DNA of 64,000 nt from Pseudorhodobacter antarcticus (GTDB lineage Bacteria > Pseudomonadota > Alphaproteobacteria > Rhodobacterales > Rhodobacteraceae), in NCBI RefSeq assembly GCF_900110135.1, contig NZ_FOCO01000002.1, positions 62,001-126,000 of the forward strand. Reading direction: 5' to 3'. Both the position numbers and the translations under genes were made by a program. The notes beneath the pieces were generated by a model that was not told where the DNA came from, did not search any database, and saw only the letters and a program-made list of their open reading frames with translations. Shown here piece after piece: positions 52,997 through 60,654 of this stretch. Position 1 is the first letter of the stretch, and every line of letters begins with the position of its first letter.

Positions 52997-53013
52997 ACAG
53001 AAGGAGACTACAA

Positions 53014-53772
53014 ATGAAAAAACTAACCCTCACCCTCGCGGCCCTCGCCCTTGGCACCGCCGCCTATGCCGAACCCGTCAAGGTTGGCATCGCCTCTGAA
53101 CCCTATCCCCCTTTTGCCGCGCCCGATGCCGCTGGCAACTGGACAGGCTGGGAAGTGGACATGATCAACGCGGTCTGTGCTGCCGCCGAAATGGACTGCG
53201 TGATCACCCCCGTCGCATGGGATGGCATCATCCCTTCGCTAACATCGGGTCAGGTCGATGCGATAATGGCCTCCATGTCGATCACCGCAGACCGGATGCA
53301 AACAATTGATTTTTCGAACAAATACTACAACACCCCCACCGTGATCATCGCAGCCAAAGGCGCTGGCATCGCGCCAAATGCCGAAGGGTTGGCAGGCAAA
53401 ATCCTTGGTGTCCAAGTCTCCACCATCCACCAAGATTACGCGCAAACCCATTTCAGCGGGGCGCAAATCAAGCTTTATCAAACCCAGGATGAAGCGAACC
53501 AAGACCTTGTCGCAGGCCGCATTGACGCCACCCAAGCCGACAGCATCGCGCTGGATGCGTTCCTAAAATCCGATGCCGGGGCGTGTTGCGAAATGATGGG
53601 TGCTGTGCCCGATGATCAGGCGATCTTGGGCCAAGGTGTGGGCGTCGGTCTGCGCAAAGGTGACACCGCGCTGGCCGAAAAATTCAACGCAGGCATCGCC
53701 AAAGTTATCGCCGATGGGACGTATGACACCATCTCCGCGCCCTATTTCGACAGCTCGATCTACGGCGGCTAA
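53014..53772 (+). CDS. Amino acid ABC transporter periplasmic binding protein (HisJ/ArgT class)
   Basis: A 252-residue protein with a signal peptide (1-18, ending AYA). The family pattern is PVKVGIASEPYPPFAAPDA, VDMINAVCAAAEMDCVITPVAWDGIIPSL, FSNKYYNTPTVIIA and DSSIYGG at the end, as in lysine/arginine/ornithine and histidine binding proteins. Start at 53014 after AAGGAG. Uptake of arginine or a related basic amino acid is inferred. Confidence 0.9.
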   Translation: MKKLTLTLAALALGTAAYAEPVKVGIASEPYPPFAAPDAAGNWTGWEVDMINAVCAAAEMDCVITPVAWDGIIPSLTSGQVDAIMASMSITADRMQTIDFSNKYYNTPTVIIAAKGAGIAPNAEGLAGKILGVQVSTIHQDYAQTHFSGAQIKLYQTQDEANQDLVAGRIDATQADSIALDAFLKSDAGACCEMMGAVPDDQAILGQGVGVGLRKGDTALAEKFNAGIAKVIADGTYDTISAPYFDSSIYGG

Positions 53773-53775
53773 CCC

Positions 53776-54510
53776 ATGTGGGAAGCGCTGATTACGGCGT
53801 TTCCAACCCTCAGCCTGCTGGCATGGTCGCCACCGGGCTGGGGGGCCAACCTTATGCGCGGTCTGGCCAATTCCATCCAGATCGCCCTTGGGGCTTACGC
53901 CGTTGGGTTGATCATCGGCACCGCAGGCGCGTTCGGCAAACTGCACGGCGGCCCCGTCACCCGCGACCTTTTGGCGGTCTACACCACCGTGGTGCGCGCC
54001 GTGCCCGAACTCGTCCTCATCCTCATCCTTTATTTCGCCGTGACCGATTTGGTGAACCAAGCGATGGTCGCCTTCGGCTACGCCCGCATCCAAATATCGG
54101 GCGTGGCGGCGGGCATCGCCGTTCTTGGTGTCGTCCAAGGCGCCTACGCGACCGAAGTTATTCGCGGCGCTATCCTCGCCGTGCCCGCAGGCCAGCTAGA
54201 GGCCGCGCGCGCCATGGGCATGCCGCCAATGCGCACCGCATGGCGCATCACGCTGCCCCTGATGCTGTCCAACGCCATCCCCGGCCTTGCCAACCTGTGG
54301 CTGATCGCGACCAAGGATACCGCCCTCTTGGCCATCGTCGGCTTTGCCGAACTCACGCTGCAAACCCGTCAAGCCGCATCATCCACCAAGGCATTTCTCA
54401 CCTTTTTCCTCGCTGCCGGGGCGCTTTACCTCCTCATCACCCTCGTCTCCACCCTCATCTTTGCAATCATCGAACGCTGGGCGCGGCGCGGCCAACGGCC
54501 CAGCACATGA
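53776..54510 (+). CDS. Amino acid ABC transporter permease (HisQ-like)
   Basis: A 244-residue permease with about five helices. ANLMRGLANSIQIALGAYAVG is the membrane entry, TVVRAVPELVLILILYF and the EAA loop QLEAARAMGMPPMRTAWRITLP are typical. It starts 3 bases after the binding protein gene and overlaps the second permease by ATGA. Confidence 0.94.
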   Translation: MWEALITAFPTLSLLAWSPPGWGANLMRGLANSIQIALGAYAVGLIIGTAGAFGKLHGGPVTRDLLAVYTTVVRAVPELVLILILYFAVTDLVNQAMVAFGYARIQISGVAAGIAVLGVVQGAYATEVIRGAILAVPAGQLEAARAMGMPPMRTAWRITLPLMLSNAIPGLANLWLIATKDTALLAIVGFAELTLQTRQAASSTKAFLTFFLAAGALYLLITLVSTLIFAIIERWARRGQRPST

Positions 54511-55277
54511 CCAATTTCTGGCACCCCCACCGCATCGTCATGGCCGCCATTGCAATCGCCATCATCCTCGCTTGCGCGCTTTTGCTGCGCTGGGATTGGC
54601 TGCCGAAATACCTGCCCCTGATCGGCCAAGGCATCTGGCGCACCCTCTGGCTGCTCGCCGTCACCGCCACCCTCGGCTTCCTCATTGCCATCCCCTTGGG
54701 CCTCGCCCAGGCCGCTGGCCCGTGGTATCTCGCCGCCCCCGCCCGCATCTTTTGCACCGTCATCCGGGGCACGCCGCTCTTGCTGCAACTCTGGCTCCTC
54801 TACTACGGCCTCGGCTCCTTGTTCCCGCAATTCCCCGCCATTCGCGAAAGTGACCTCTGGCCCTACCTGCGCCAAGCCTGGCCCTATGCCGTGGTCGCCC
54901 TCACCCTCAGCTTCGCAGGCTATGAAGGGGAGGTGATGCGCGGCGCATTCAAAGGCGTGCCGGGGGGCCAGCTAGAGGCCGCGCGCGCCATGGGCATGCC
55001 CCGCACCACCATCCTGCGCCGCATCTGGCTGCCACTCGCCATCCAACGCGCATTGCCAACGCTTGGTGGCGAAACCGTGCTGCAACTCAAAGCAACGCCC
55101 TTGGTCGCCACCATCACAGTCGTCGACATCTACGCCGTCGCCAGCCGCGTGCGCCAAGATACGTTCATCGTCTATGAACCCCTGCTGCTGCTCGCTGTGG
55201 TCTATATGGTCATCACAGGGCTAATCGTGCTGGCGTTTCGCTGGCTGGAAAACCGCATCCCCTCGCGGGTCGCTTAA
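54507..55277 (+). CDS. Amino acid ABC transporter permease (HisM-like)
   Basis: A 256-residue permease partner. VIRGTPLLLQLWLLYYGLGSLFPQ and the EAA loop QLEAARAMGMPRTTILRRIWLP are clear; the loop is nearly identical to that of HisQ-like neighbour. The start at 54507 overlaps the upstream stop. Convergent with the cation efflux gene, their stop codons overlapping by 4 bases. Confidence 0.94.
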   Translation: MTNFWHPHRIVMAAIAIAIILACALLLRWDWLPKYLPLIGQGIWRTLWLLAVTATLGFLIAIPLGLAQAAGPWYLAAPARIFCTVIRGTPLLLQLWLLYYGLGSLFPQFPAIRESDLWPYLRQAWPYAVVALTLSFAGYEGEVMRGAFKGVPGGQLEAARAMGMPRTTILRRIWLPLAIQRALPTLGGETVLQLKATPLVATITVVDIYAVASRVRQDTFIVYEPLLLLAVVYMVITGLIVLAFRWLENRIPSRVA

Positions 55278-56152
55278 CGCGCCACGTCCTTGTGAATAAT
55301 CACATCCGCCTGCGGATAGGCCAGCAGAATGGTCCGCTTCAACCCCGCGCCAATTTCATGCGCCTCGCGCAAACTCAAATCCCCGTCCAATTCAATGTGC
55401 AAATGCACAAACACTTTGCTGCCCGACATCCGCGTTTTCAGATCGTGAAACCCCACCACCCCCGGCCAGTCGCGCGCCAAGGTCGCAATCCCCTCCACAA
55501 CGTCGGCATCGGCCGCGCGGTCCATCAACGCATCCCACGCCCCGCGTCCAATTTTCAACGCACCAATCACCAACATCCCCGCCGCGGCCAGCGCCATCAC
55601 ACTGTCAATCTGGATCAACCCAAAGCGGGCGGAGGCATAGAGCGACGCAATCGCCCCCAAATTCGGCAGCAAATCGCCCAAATAATGCAGCCGGTCCGCC
55701 TTCACCACCTTGTTGCCCGTCAACCGCGCCACCCGCGTCTGCCACGCAACCAACGCCAGCGTCAAAACGATCGACACCACCATCGCGGCAATCCCCGCCC
55801 CCTCGGCCTGCAACCGCTCGGGCTGCGCGGTGATCAACCGCCGCACCGCCGCCCACCCAATCACACCCGCCGAGATTAGAATGAACAGCGATTGCCCCAA
55901 CGCGGCCAAATCCTCGGCGGATGAATGGCCAAACTCATGGTCCTCATCCGCCGGGCGCGCGGCATAGATAATCGCCGCAATCGCCCCCAAACTGACCATC
56001 AAATCCATCGCGCTGTCCGCCAGCGACGCCGCCACCGACAGCGCCCCGGTTTCCCCCAGCGCCCACAGCTTCAGCGCCACCAACAAACTGGCGACAATAA
56101 CCGACGCGGCGCCCGCCGACAGGTTCATCCGTGTGGCATCCGGCCCGCTCAT
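55274..56152 (-). CDS. Cation diffusion facilitator (FieF/CDF family)
   Basis: A 292-residue metal exporter with six helices. SLADSAMD (43-50) and the HYLGD motif hold the transport-site metal; HEFGH (72-76) is the typical Mn/Fe/Zn CDF motif. A C-terminal cytosolic domain (about 205-290) with VFVHLHIELDGD completes it. The exported metal (iron, zinc or manganese) cannot be set. Its stop overlaps the permease stop. Confidence 0.93.
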   Translation of the reverse strand: MSGPDATRMNLSAGAASVIVASLLVALKLWALGETGALSVAASLADSAMDLMVSLGAIAAIIYAARPADEDHEFGHSSAEDLAALGQSLFILISAGVIGWAAVRRLITAQPERLQAEGAGIAAMVVSIVLTLALVAWQTRVARLTGNKVVKADRLHYLGDLLPNLGAIASLYASARFGLIQIDSVMALAAAGMLVIGALKIGRGAWDALMDRAADADVVEGIATLARDWPGVVGFHDLKTRMSGSKVFVHLHIELDGDLSLREAHEIGAGLKRTILLAYPQADVIIHKDVAR

Positions 56153-56167
56153 CGCACGCCCGCCAAA

Positions 56168-56713
56168 TCAGTCAAAAATCTCATCCGGCCGCACCCCCCA
56201 AAACGCGGTCTTTATCGCCCAACCGCGCTCGCCTTCCACGCTCAACCGGCACCATTCCGCGCGACATTCCAAAACCCGCGCAATCACGCCCGCTTCGGCA
56301 TGCAGCACCACCGCCGCCTCGGCCATCGGCTGGGCGCGCAAATCCAACACCGCGTCACTGACCAACGCGCTGCGCGTGCCCGATAACAGCGAATAATGCA
56401 CCCAACCGCCCGCGCCTTCGGCATCTTCAATCCGCCGCCAGTTTTCATATTCGGCGGTGATGCGCAGCGGCATGCCCGCGCGGGTGAACACCCAATCAAT
56501 CCGGTGCGTCAGGCCCGGCCCGCGCCGCGCATTGCCCTCACTGGTTTTCAAGGACACATAGCGGGGCAGGGGCAAACGTGTGACCGCCCCGCGCGTGCCC
56601 GCCAAAACCTCTGCCTCAATCTGCTCTTTGGTCAGATCTTGCGCCACCACAGGGGCCGCCATTGGCAACCCCAGCACCAAAACCGCCGCAAAAACCTTTA
56701 CCCACACTCGCAT
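56168..56713 (-). CDS. SH3-domain protein, secreted
   Basis: A 181-residue protein with a signal peptide (about 1-25, ending VVAQ) and two SH3-type repeats: YVSLKTSEGNARRGPGLTHRIDWVFTRAG and VLDLRAQPMAEAAVVLHAEAG, with W-containing C-terminal ends (GGWVHYSLL and GWAIKTAFWG). Such domains bind peptidoglycan or other envelope parts. Function unknown. The start at 56713 is the ATG after GGCGGACGGGATTT; an in-frame leader to 56779 has no support. Confidence 0.85.
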   Translation of the reverse strand: MRVWVKVFAAVLVLGLPMAAPVVAQDLTKEQIEAEVLAGTRGAVTRLPLPRYVSLKTSEGNARRGPGLTHRIDWVFTRAGMPLRITAEYENWRRIEDAEGAGGWVHYSLLSGTRSALVSDAVLDLRAQPMAEAAVVLHAEAGVIARVLECRAEWCRLSVEGERGWAIKTAFWGVRPDEIFD

Positions 56714-56864
56714 AAATCCCGTCCGCCTGTATTCCTTGGCCCCCGCGCAGGCGGGTTTGCCGTCTTTGTTGCCGATCATTGCCGTTCCGGGGCTTGTACG
56801 TCGCCCCGCTTGGCGTCACCTTGCCATTAATGCAAAAGATTTGAAAGTGAATCGGGGAATTTTC

Positions 56865-57851
56865 ATGCCAGTACCGCGCCTAACCGTTGTCGTCACGCGC
56901 CGCTTGCCCGAAACCGTTGAAACCCGCATGAAGGAGTTGTTTAACGTCGAATTGCGCGACCCCGACGCCAAAATGACCCGCGACGAACTTGGGGCCGCGA
57001 TGCGTCGCGCCGATGTGCTGGTCCCCTGCGTCACCGATCAAATCGACGCGAATTTGCTGGCGCAAGCTGGTGAGAAATTGAAACTAATCGCCAATTACGG
57101 CGCGGGCGTGGACCATATCGACGTGGCATCGGCCCGCCAACGCGGCATCCTTGTTTCCAACACGCCGGGCGTTGTGACCGATGATACCGCCGATATGACG
57201 CTGGCCCTAATATTGGCCGTGACCCGCAACATCCCGCAAGGGCTGGCGGAAATGCAGGGCGGCGCATGGAAAGGCTGGTCGCCAATGGCCCATTTGGGCG
57301 GTCGCATTGGTGGGCGGCGCTTGGGCATCCTTGGCATGGGCCGCATCGGCCAAGCGGTGGCACGGCGTGCGGCGGCGTTTGGCATGCAAATCCACTATCA
57401 CAACCGCAAACGCCTGCGCCCGGAACAAGAGGATGTGCTGGGTGCCACCTATTGGGAAAGCCTTGATCAAATGGTCAGCCGGATGGACATTATCTCCATC
57501 AACTGCCCGCATACACCCTCCACCTTCCACCTGATGAACGCGCGGCGGCTGAAGTTGATGAAGCCCACGGCAGTCATCGTGAACACCTCGCGCGGCGAAG
57601 TGATTGACGAAAACGCTCTGACGCGGGGCTTGCGCGCAGGCGAATTGGCGGGCGCGGGCCTCGATGTGTTCGAACATGGGCACGAAGTGAACCCGCGATT
57701 GCGCGAACTGCCCAACGTGGTGCTGCTGCCCCATATGGGCTCCGCCACCGTCGAAGGGCGCGCCGAGATGGGTGAAAAAGTCATCATCAACATCAAAACC
57801 TTTGCCGATGGTCACCGCCCGCCCGATCAAGTCGTGCCCGGTATGCTGTAA
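56865..57851 (+). CDS. D-2-hydroxyacid dehydrogenase (glyoxylate/hydroxypyruvate reductase, GyaR-like)
   Basis: A 328-residue NAD(P)-dependent dehydrogenase. GxGxxG in LGILGMGRIGQAV, the catalytic Arg in NTSRGEVID, Glu in the GLDVFEHG region and His in LLPHMGSATV are intact. Rhodobacterales members of this group are usually called D-glycerate dehydrogenase or glyoxylate reductase. Start at 56865 after CGGGGAA. It could close a glycolate-glyoxylate loop with the glcDEF oxidase at 42.7-47 kb. Confidence 0.88.
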   Translation: MPVPRLTVVVTRRLPETVETRMKELFNVELRDPDAKMTRDELGAAMRRADVLVPCVTDQIDANLLAQAGEKLKLIANYGAGVDHIDVASARQRGILVSNTPGVVTDDTADMTLALILAVTRNIPQGLAEMQGGAWKGWSPMAHLGGRIGGRRLGILGMGRIGQAVARRAAAFGMQIHYHNRKRLRPEQEDVLGATYWESLDQMVSRMDIISINCPHTPSTFHLMNARRLKLMKPTAVIVNTSRGEVIDENALTRGLRAGELAGAGLDVFEHGHEVNPRLRELPNVVLLPHMGSATVEGRAEMGEKVIINIKTFADGHRPPDQVVPGML

Positions 57852-58117
57852 AAGGGCATGCCGTAGGTCTGCAAACAGGGGGCGCTCCCGCCATTCCTTG
57901 ATGCGTGCCGCATCGCGTCAATGTTGGGTCCAGATAACCAAAGGGGGCCGCGAAATGCGCCCTATGGGCTGTTTCGCGGCGACAGCCCATGGCGCGGATC
58001 GCAGGTTAAGATTTGGTAAACAGAAAAACACTCTCCCTGTAAAATCAAATCCTTACCGCGCGCATCGCGCGCGATGCACCCCCCGTATCGCACCTCAAAT
58101 GCACCTCAAAACCGCGC

Positions 58118-59356
58118 CTAAAACCGCGATGGCAAACACGGCACAATCCGCGCCCCCGGGTCGCGCCCCGCCACCAAATCCGCCACCAAACCCGCCGTAA
58201 CAGGGGCCAGCGTCAGCCCCACATGCCCATGCCCAAACGCATGGATAACCTCCCCCCCGCCACGGCTTGGCCCAATCACGGGCAAGCTGTCGGGCATCGA
58301 CGGGCGAAATCCCATCCACTCCCGGTCGGGCGGCCCAAGGTCGGGGAAAAACGCCCGCGCCCCTTCGACCAATTTCTCAATCCGGTGGCGGGACGCGGGG
58401 GCCTCGGTCCCCCCCAATTCCACCGTCCCCGCAACCCGCAACCGCCCCTGCATCGGGCACAGATAAAACCCGCGCGATGTGGGGCAGCAGGGCCGCGACA
58501 GCCGTGGCACCTCCATATCCCACTCCACATGATAGCCGCGCTCGGTATCCAGCGGCACCCTATCCCCCGCCGCCCGCGCCAGCGGTTTTGAATGGGCACC
58601 CGCCGCCACCACAACCCGCCGCGCCACCAAATCAAGGCCCACCCCCGTCAGCCGAACCCCCGTCACCCCGCGCGCCAACCCGTCCACCCGCGCCGATAAA
58701 AATTGAACCCCCGCTGCCCGCGCCGCAACCGCCAACCGGGCCACCATCACACCGGGGTCAGCCATGAAAACCGCCTGCGGAAAATACGCAGCCCCGCCCG
58801 GCATCTCCGGCAAACCCGGTTCCATCGCGGCCACCTCCGCCGCCCCCAGCATCTCCACCGAAACCCCAAGGCCGCGCCGAAAATCCAAATCCGCCCGCGC
58901 CGCCTGCGCGCCCCGCGCAGTCTCATACAAATAAAAACACCCGCGCCGGATCAGCACATCCGTGCCGCCAATCCGCGCGGCCAAATCCTCCCACCCCGGC
59001 AGTGCGTCCGCCATCAACCCCGCAATCGCCTGCGCATTGCGCCGCGCGGCAGCGGGCAAAGATTGCCGCGCGAACCGCAACAGCCACGGCGTCAAACTCG
59101 GCAAGGCCGCCCGCCTGATGGACAGCGGCGAATTTTTGTCAAACAAAAGCGAAGGCAAGGCGCGCAAAACATCCGGGCTGCCCACGGGCTGGATCGCATA
59201 ATCGGCGATCGTCCCCGCATTGCCAAACGACGCGCCAGACCCCGGCGGGGCAGGGTCGATCACCACCACGCCGTGCCCCGCATCCGCCAGCCGCAGCGCG
59301 ATGGACAATCCAATCACGCCCGCCCCAATCACCGCAACCTCCACTTGCGCCACCAT
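58118..59356 (-). CDS. FAD-dependent oxidoreductase (D-amino acid dehydrogenase DadA-like)
   Basis: A 412-residue DAO-family enzyme. The N-terminal FAD motif VEVAVIGAGVIGLSIALRLADAG, the FAD-related PLDTERGYHVEW and C-terminal GFRPSMPDSLPVIGPS and HAFGHGHVGLTLAP match DadA and related D-amino acid dehydrogenases. Electrons go to the respiratory chain. Adjacent genes do not define the substrate; D-arginine or D-alanine are plausible, given the AruH/AruI-like genes about 6 kb away (inference). Confidence 0.88.
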   Translation of the reverse strand: MVAQVEVAVIGAGVIGLSIALRLADAGHGVVVIDPAPPGSGASFGNAGTIADYAIQPVGSPDVLRALPSLLFDKNSPLSIRRAALPSLTPWLLRFARQSLPAAARRNAQAIAGLMADALPGWEDLAARIGGTDVLIRRGCFYLYETARGAQAARADLDFRRGLGVSVEMLGAAEVAAMEPGLPEMPGGAAYFPQAVFMADPGVMVARLAVAARAAGVQFLSARVDGLARGVTGVRLTGVGLDLVARRVVVAAGAHSKPLARAAGDRVPLDTERGYHVEWDMEVPRLSRPCCPTSRGFYLCPMQGRLRVAGTVELGGTEAPASRHRIEKLVEGARAFFPDLGPPDREWMGFRPSMPDSLPVIGPSRGGGEVIHAFGHGHVGLTLAPVTAGLVADLVAGRDPGARIVPCLPSRF

Positions 59357-59600
59357 GATCTACCAGCACTCCTTAGACAAACGGTGGGTGTTGTCTCGCC
59401 TCACCTCCTCCGCCTTGGTGGTCCCAAACCGGGCATAATCCGCGTTATGGGGGGCGATGGGGTGCGCCTCAAAGGCCATGTTTCCCAGCATATGCAACAT
59501 TCCTTTTGGGCGGGCGGTCCGGGGGGCACCCCTGACCGGTTTATCAAAACGCTACCGCGAGGGTTGCGACAATGCCAGCCCCCAATTGGGGGGGCCAATT
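59357..59600. other. Intergenic region between DadA-like and GhrA-like genes
   Basis: 244 bases without a convincing gene. The palindrome CCCCCAATTGGGGG lies near 59578-59591, next to the GhrA-like stop at 59601 on the minus strand, and may help end that transcript. Open frames across this stretch lack ribosome sites and homology. Confidence 0.5.
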
Positions 59601-60533
59601 TCAATAGCCGCGCGACTTGTCCACCAAATGCAGCAACGGCGCACCTGCCTGCGCCCGGCGGATGTTTTCGATAACCACCCGAGAGGCGGAACTGGGCCGA
59701 GTTTCTGCGGCCACATGGGGGGTGACGGTCACGCGGGGATGCGCCCAAAATGCGTGGTCTGCGGGCAGGGGTTCCGTGCGAAACACATCCAGCGTGGCGT
59801 GGCCCAAATGGCCTGTATCAAGGGCCGCAAGCAAAGCTGCGTCATCAATCAAATGGCCACGGCCAGGGTTCAGGACGGCGGCACCCGGGGCGAGCAAGGC
59901 CAAAGTTTGCGCGTTCAGGATGTTTTCCGTCGCCGGCGTTTTGGGCAGCAGTAAGACCACAATCGCAGCCCCCGTCAGCGCCGCGACCAATCCTGCGTCG
60001 CCATGATGCAGCGCCACATCCGGTACCGATTTCGCGGTCCTGCTCCACCCCGTCACCGGAAAGCCAACGGCCTGCAAAGCGTGGGCACAGGCAGCCCCCA
60101 ATGCCCCCATACCCAAAAGGGTCACGGGGCGTTCGGCGGCGAGCGGGGGGCAGGTCGGGTCCCAAGTGTGGGTGGGATTGGTGATGTGGCGGTCCATGCC
60201 CAGATGGTGGCGCAGCGTGTGGCCCAGCACCCATTCCACCATCCCTTGCGTCAGCGCGGGGTCCACCATGCGGCACAAGGGCTGCGTCAATGTCGGGTTG
60301 CCCACTATCTTTTCCACCCCGGCCCACAGGTTCAAAACCGCATTGCAGCGGGTGTAGGGGCTGAAATCGCTGATGTCGCCCCCGGGGGCAAAGATGATAT
60401 AATCGACCATCGCAGGATCGGCGCAATCGGGCGTCAGGCTTGCCACAATGCCCGCATCGTCCAGTGCCGCGCGCAACGGTGCGGCGTATCCGGGCCAAAG
60501 GCGCGCCCCTGCGGCGAAATAGATTTGGATCAT
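59601..60533 (-). CDS. ghrA: Glyoxylate/hydroxypyruvate reductase A-like (GhrA)
   Basis: A 310-residue short D-2-hydroxyacid dehydrogenase. The nucleotide motif LLGMGALGAACAHAL, the catalytic Arg in NPGRGHLIDD, Glu in DVFRTEPLP and His in TPHVAAETRPSSA are intact. The ending VDKSRGY matches GhrA. It reduces glyoxylate or hydroxypyruvate with NADPH in Escherichia coli. A long inverted repeat at 60572-60636 lies between it and rodA. Confidence 0.88.
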   Translation of the reverse strand: MIQIYFAAGARLWPGYAAPLRAALDDAGIVASLTPDCADPAMVDYIIFAPGGDISDFSPYTRCNAVLNLWAGVEKIVGNPTLTQPLCRMVDPALTQGMVEWVLGHTLRHHLGMDRHITNPTHTWDPTCPPLAAERPVTLLGMGALGAACAHALQAVGFPVTGWSRTAKSVPDVALHHGDAGLVAALTGAAIVVLLLPKTPATENILNAQTLALLAPGAAVLNPGRGHLIDDAALLAALDTGHLGHATLDVFRTEPLPADHAFWAHPRVTVTPHVAAETRPSSASRVVIENIRRAQAGAPLLHLVDKSRGY

Positions 60534-60571
60534 GTGCAGCTCCTATAACGGGTTATGGGGCGGGCGGCGGA

Positions 60572-60594
60572 GAGGTATTTGGACCAAGCCGAAT
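60572..60594 (+). repeat. Dispersed element copy 2 (plus orientation)
   Basis: Reads GAGGTATTT, three bases, CCAAG, two bases, GAAT. Together with copy 3, 20 bases downstream in the opposite direction, it makes a long imperfect inverted repeat with 17 of 22 positions paired. Confidence 0.65.
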
Positions 60595-60614
60595 TGCAAA
60601 GCCTGTTTCTTGCT

Positions 60615-60636
60615 ATTCATCTTGGCTTAAATACCT
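60615..60636 (-). repeat. Dispersed element copy 3 (minus orientation)
   Basis: On the minus strand AGGTATTT, three bases, CCAAG, two bases, GAAT. It begins 18 bases after the rodA stop. The inverted pair could form a hairpin in the rodA-ghrA message. Confidence 0.65.
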
Positions 60637-60654
60637 AAAACCCGGCGGCAGCGA

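Noticed and set aside
52921-53013. Riboswitch or attenuator in the A-rich leader of the binding-protein gene
   Set aside because: The sequence is dominated by a simple 16-base duplication and has no stable stem.
57852-58117. Possible small gene or RNA after the GyaR-like gene
   Set aside because: I see only a short CACCTCAAA duplication and GC-rich alternating CGCG near 58058-58075; no convincing structure or frame.
59401-59748. Minus-strand 115-residue open frame upstream of and inside the GhrA-like region
   Set aside because: Overlaps a conserved gene, no ribosome site, low-complexity Pro/Arg composition.
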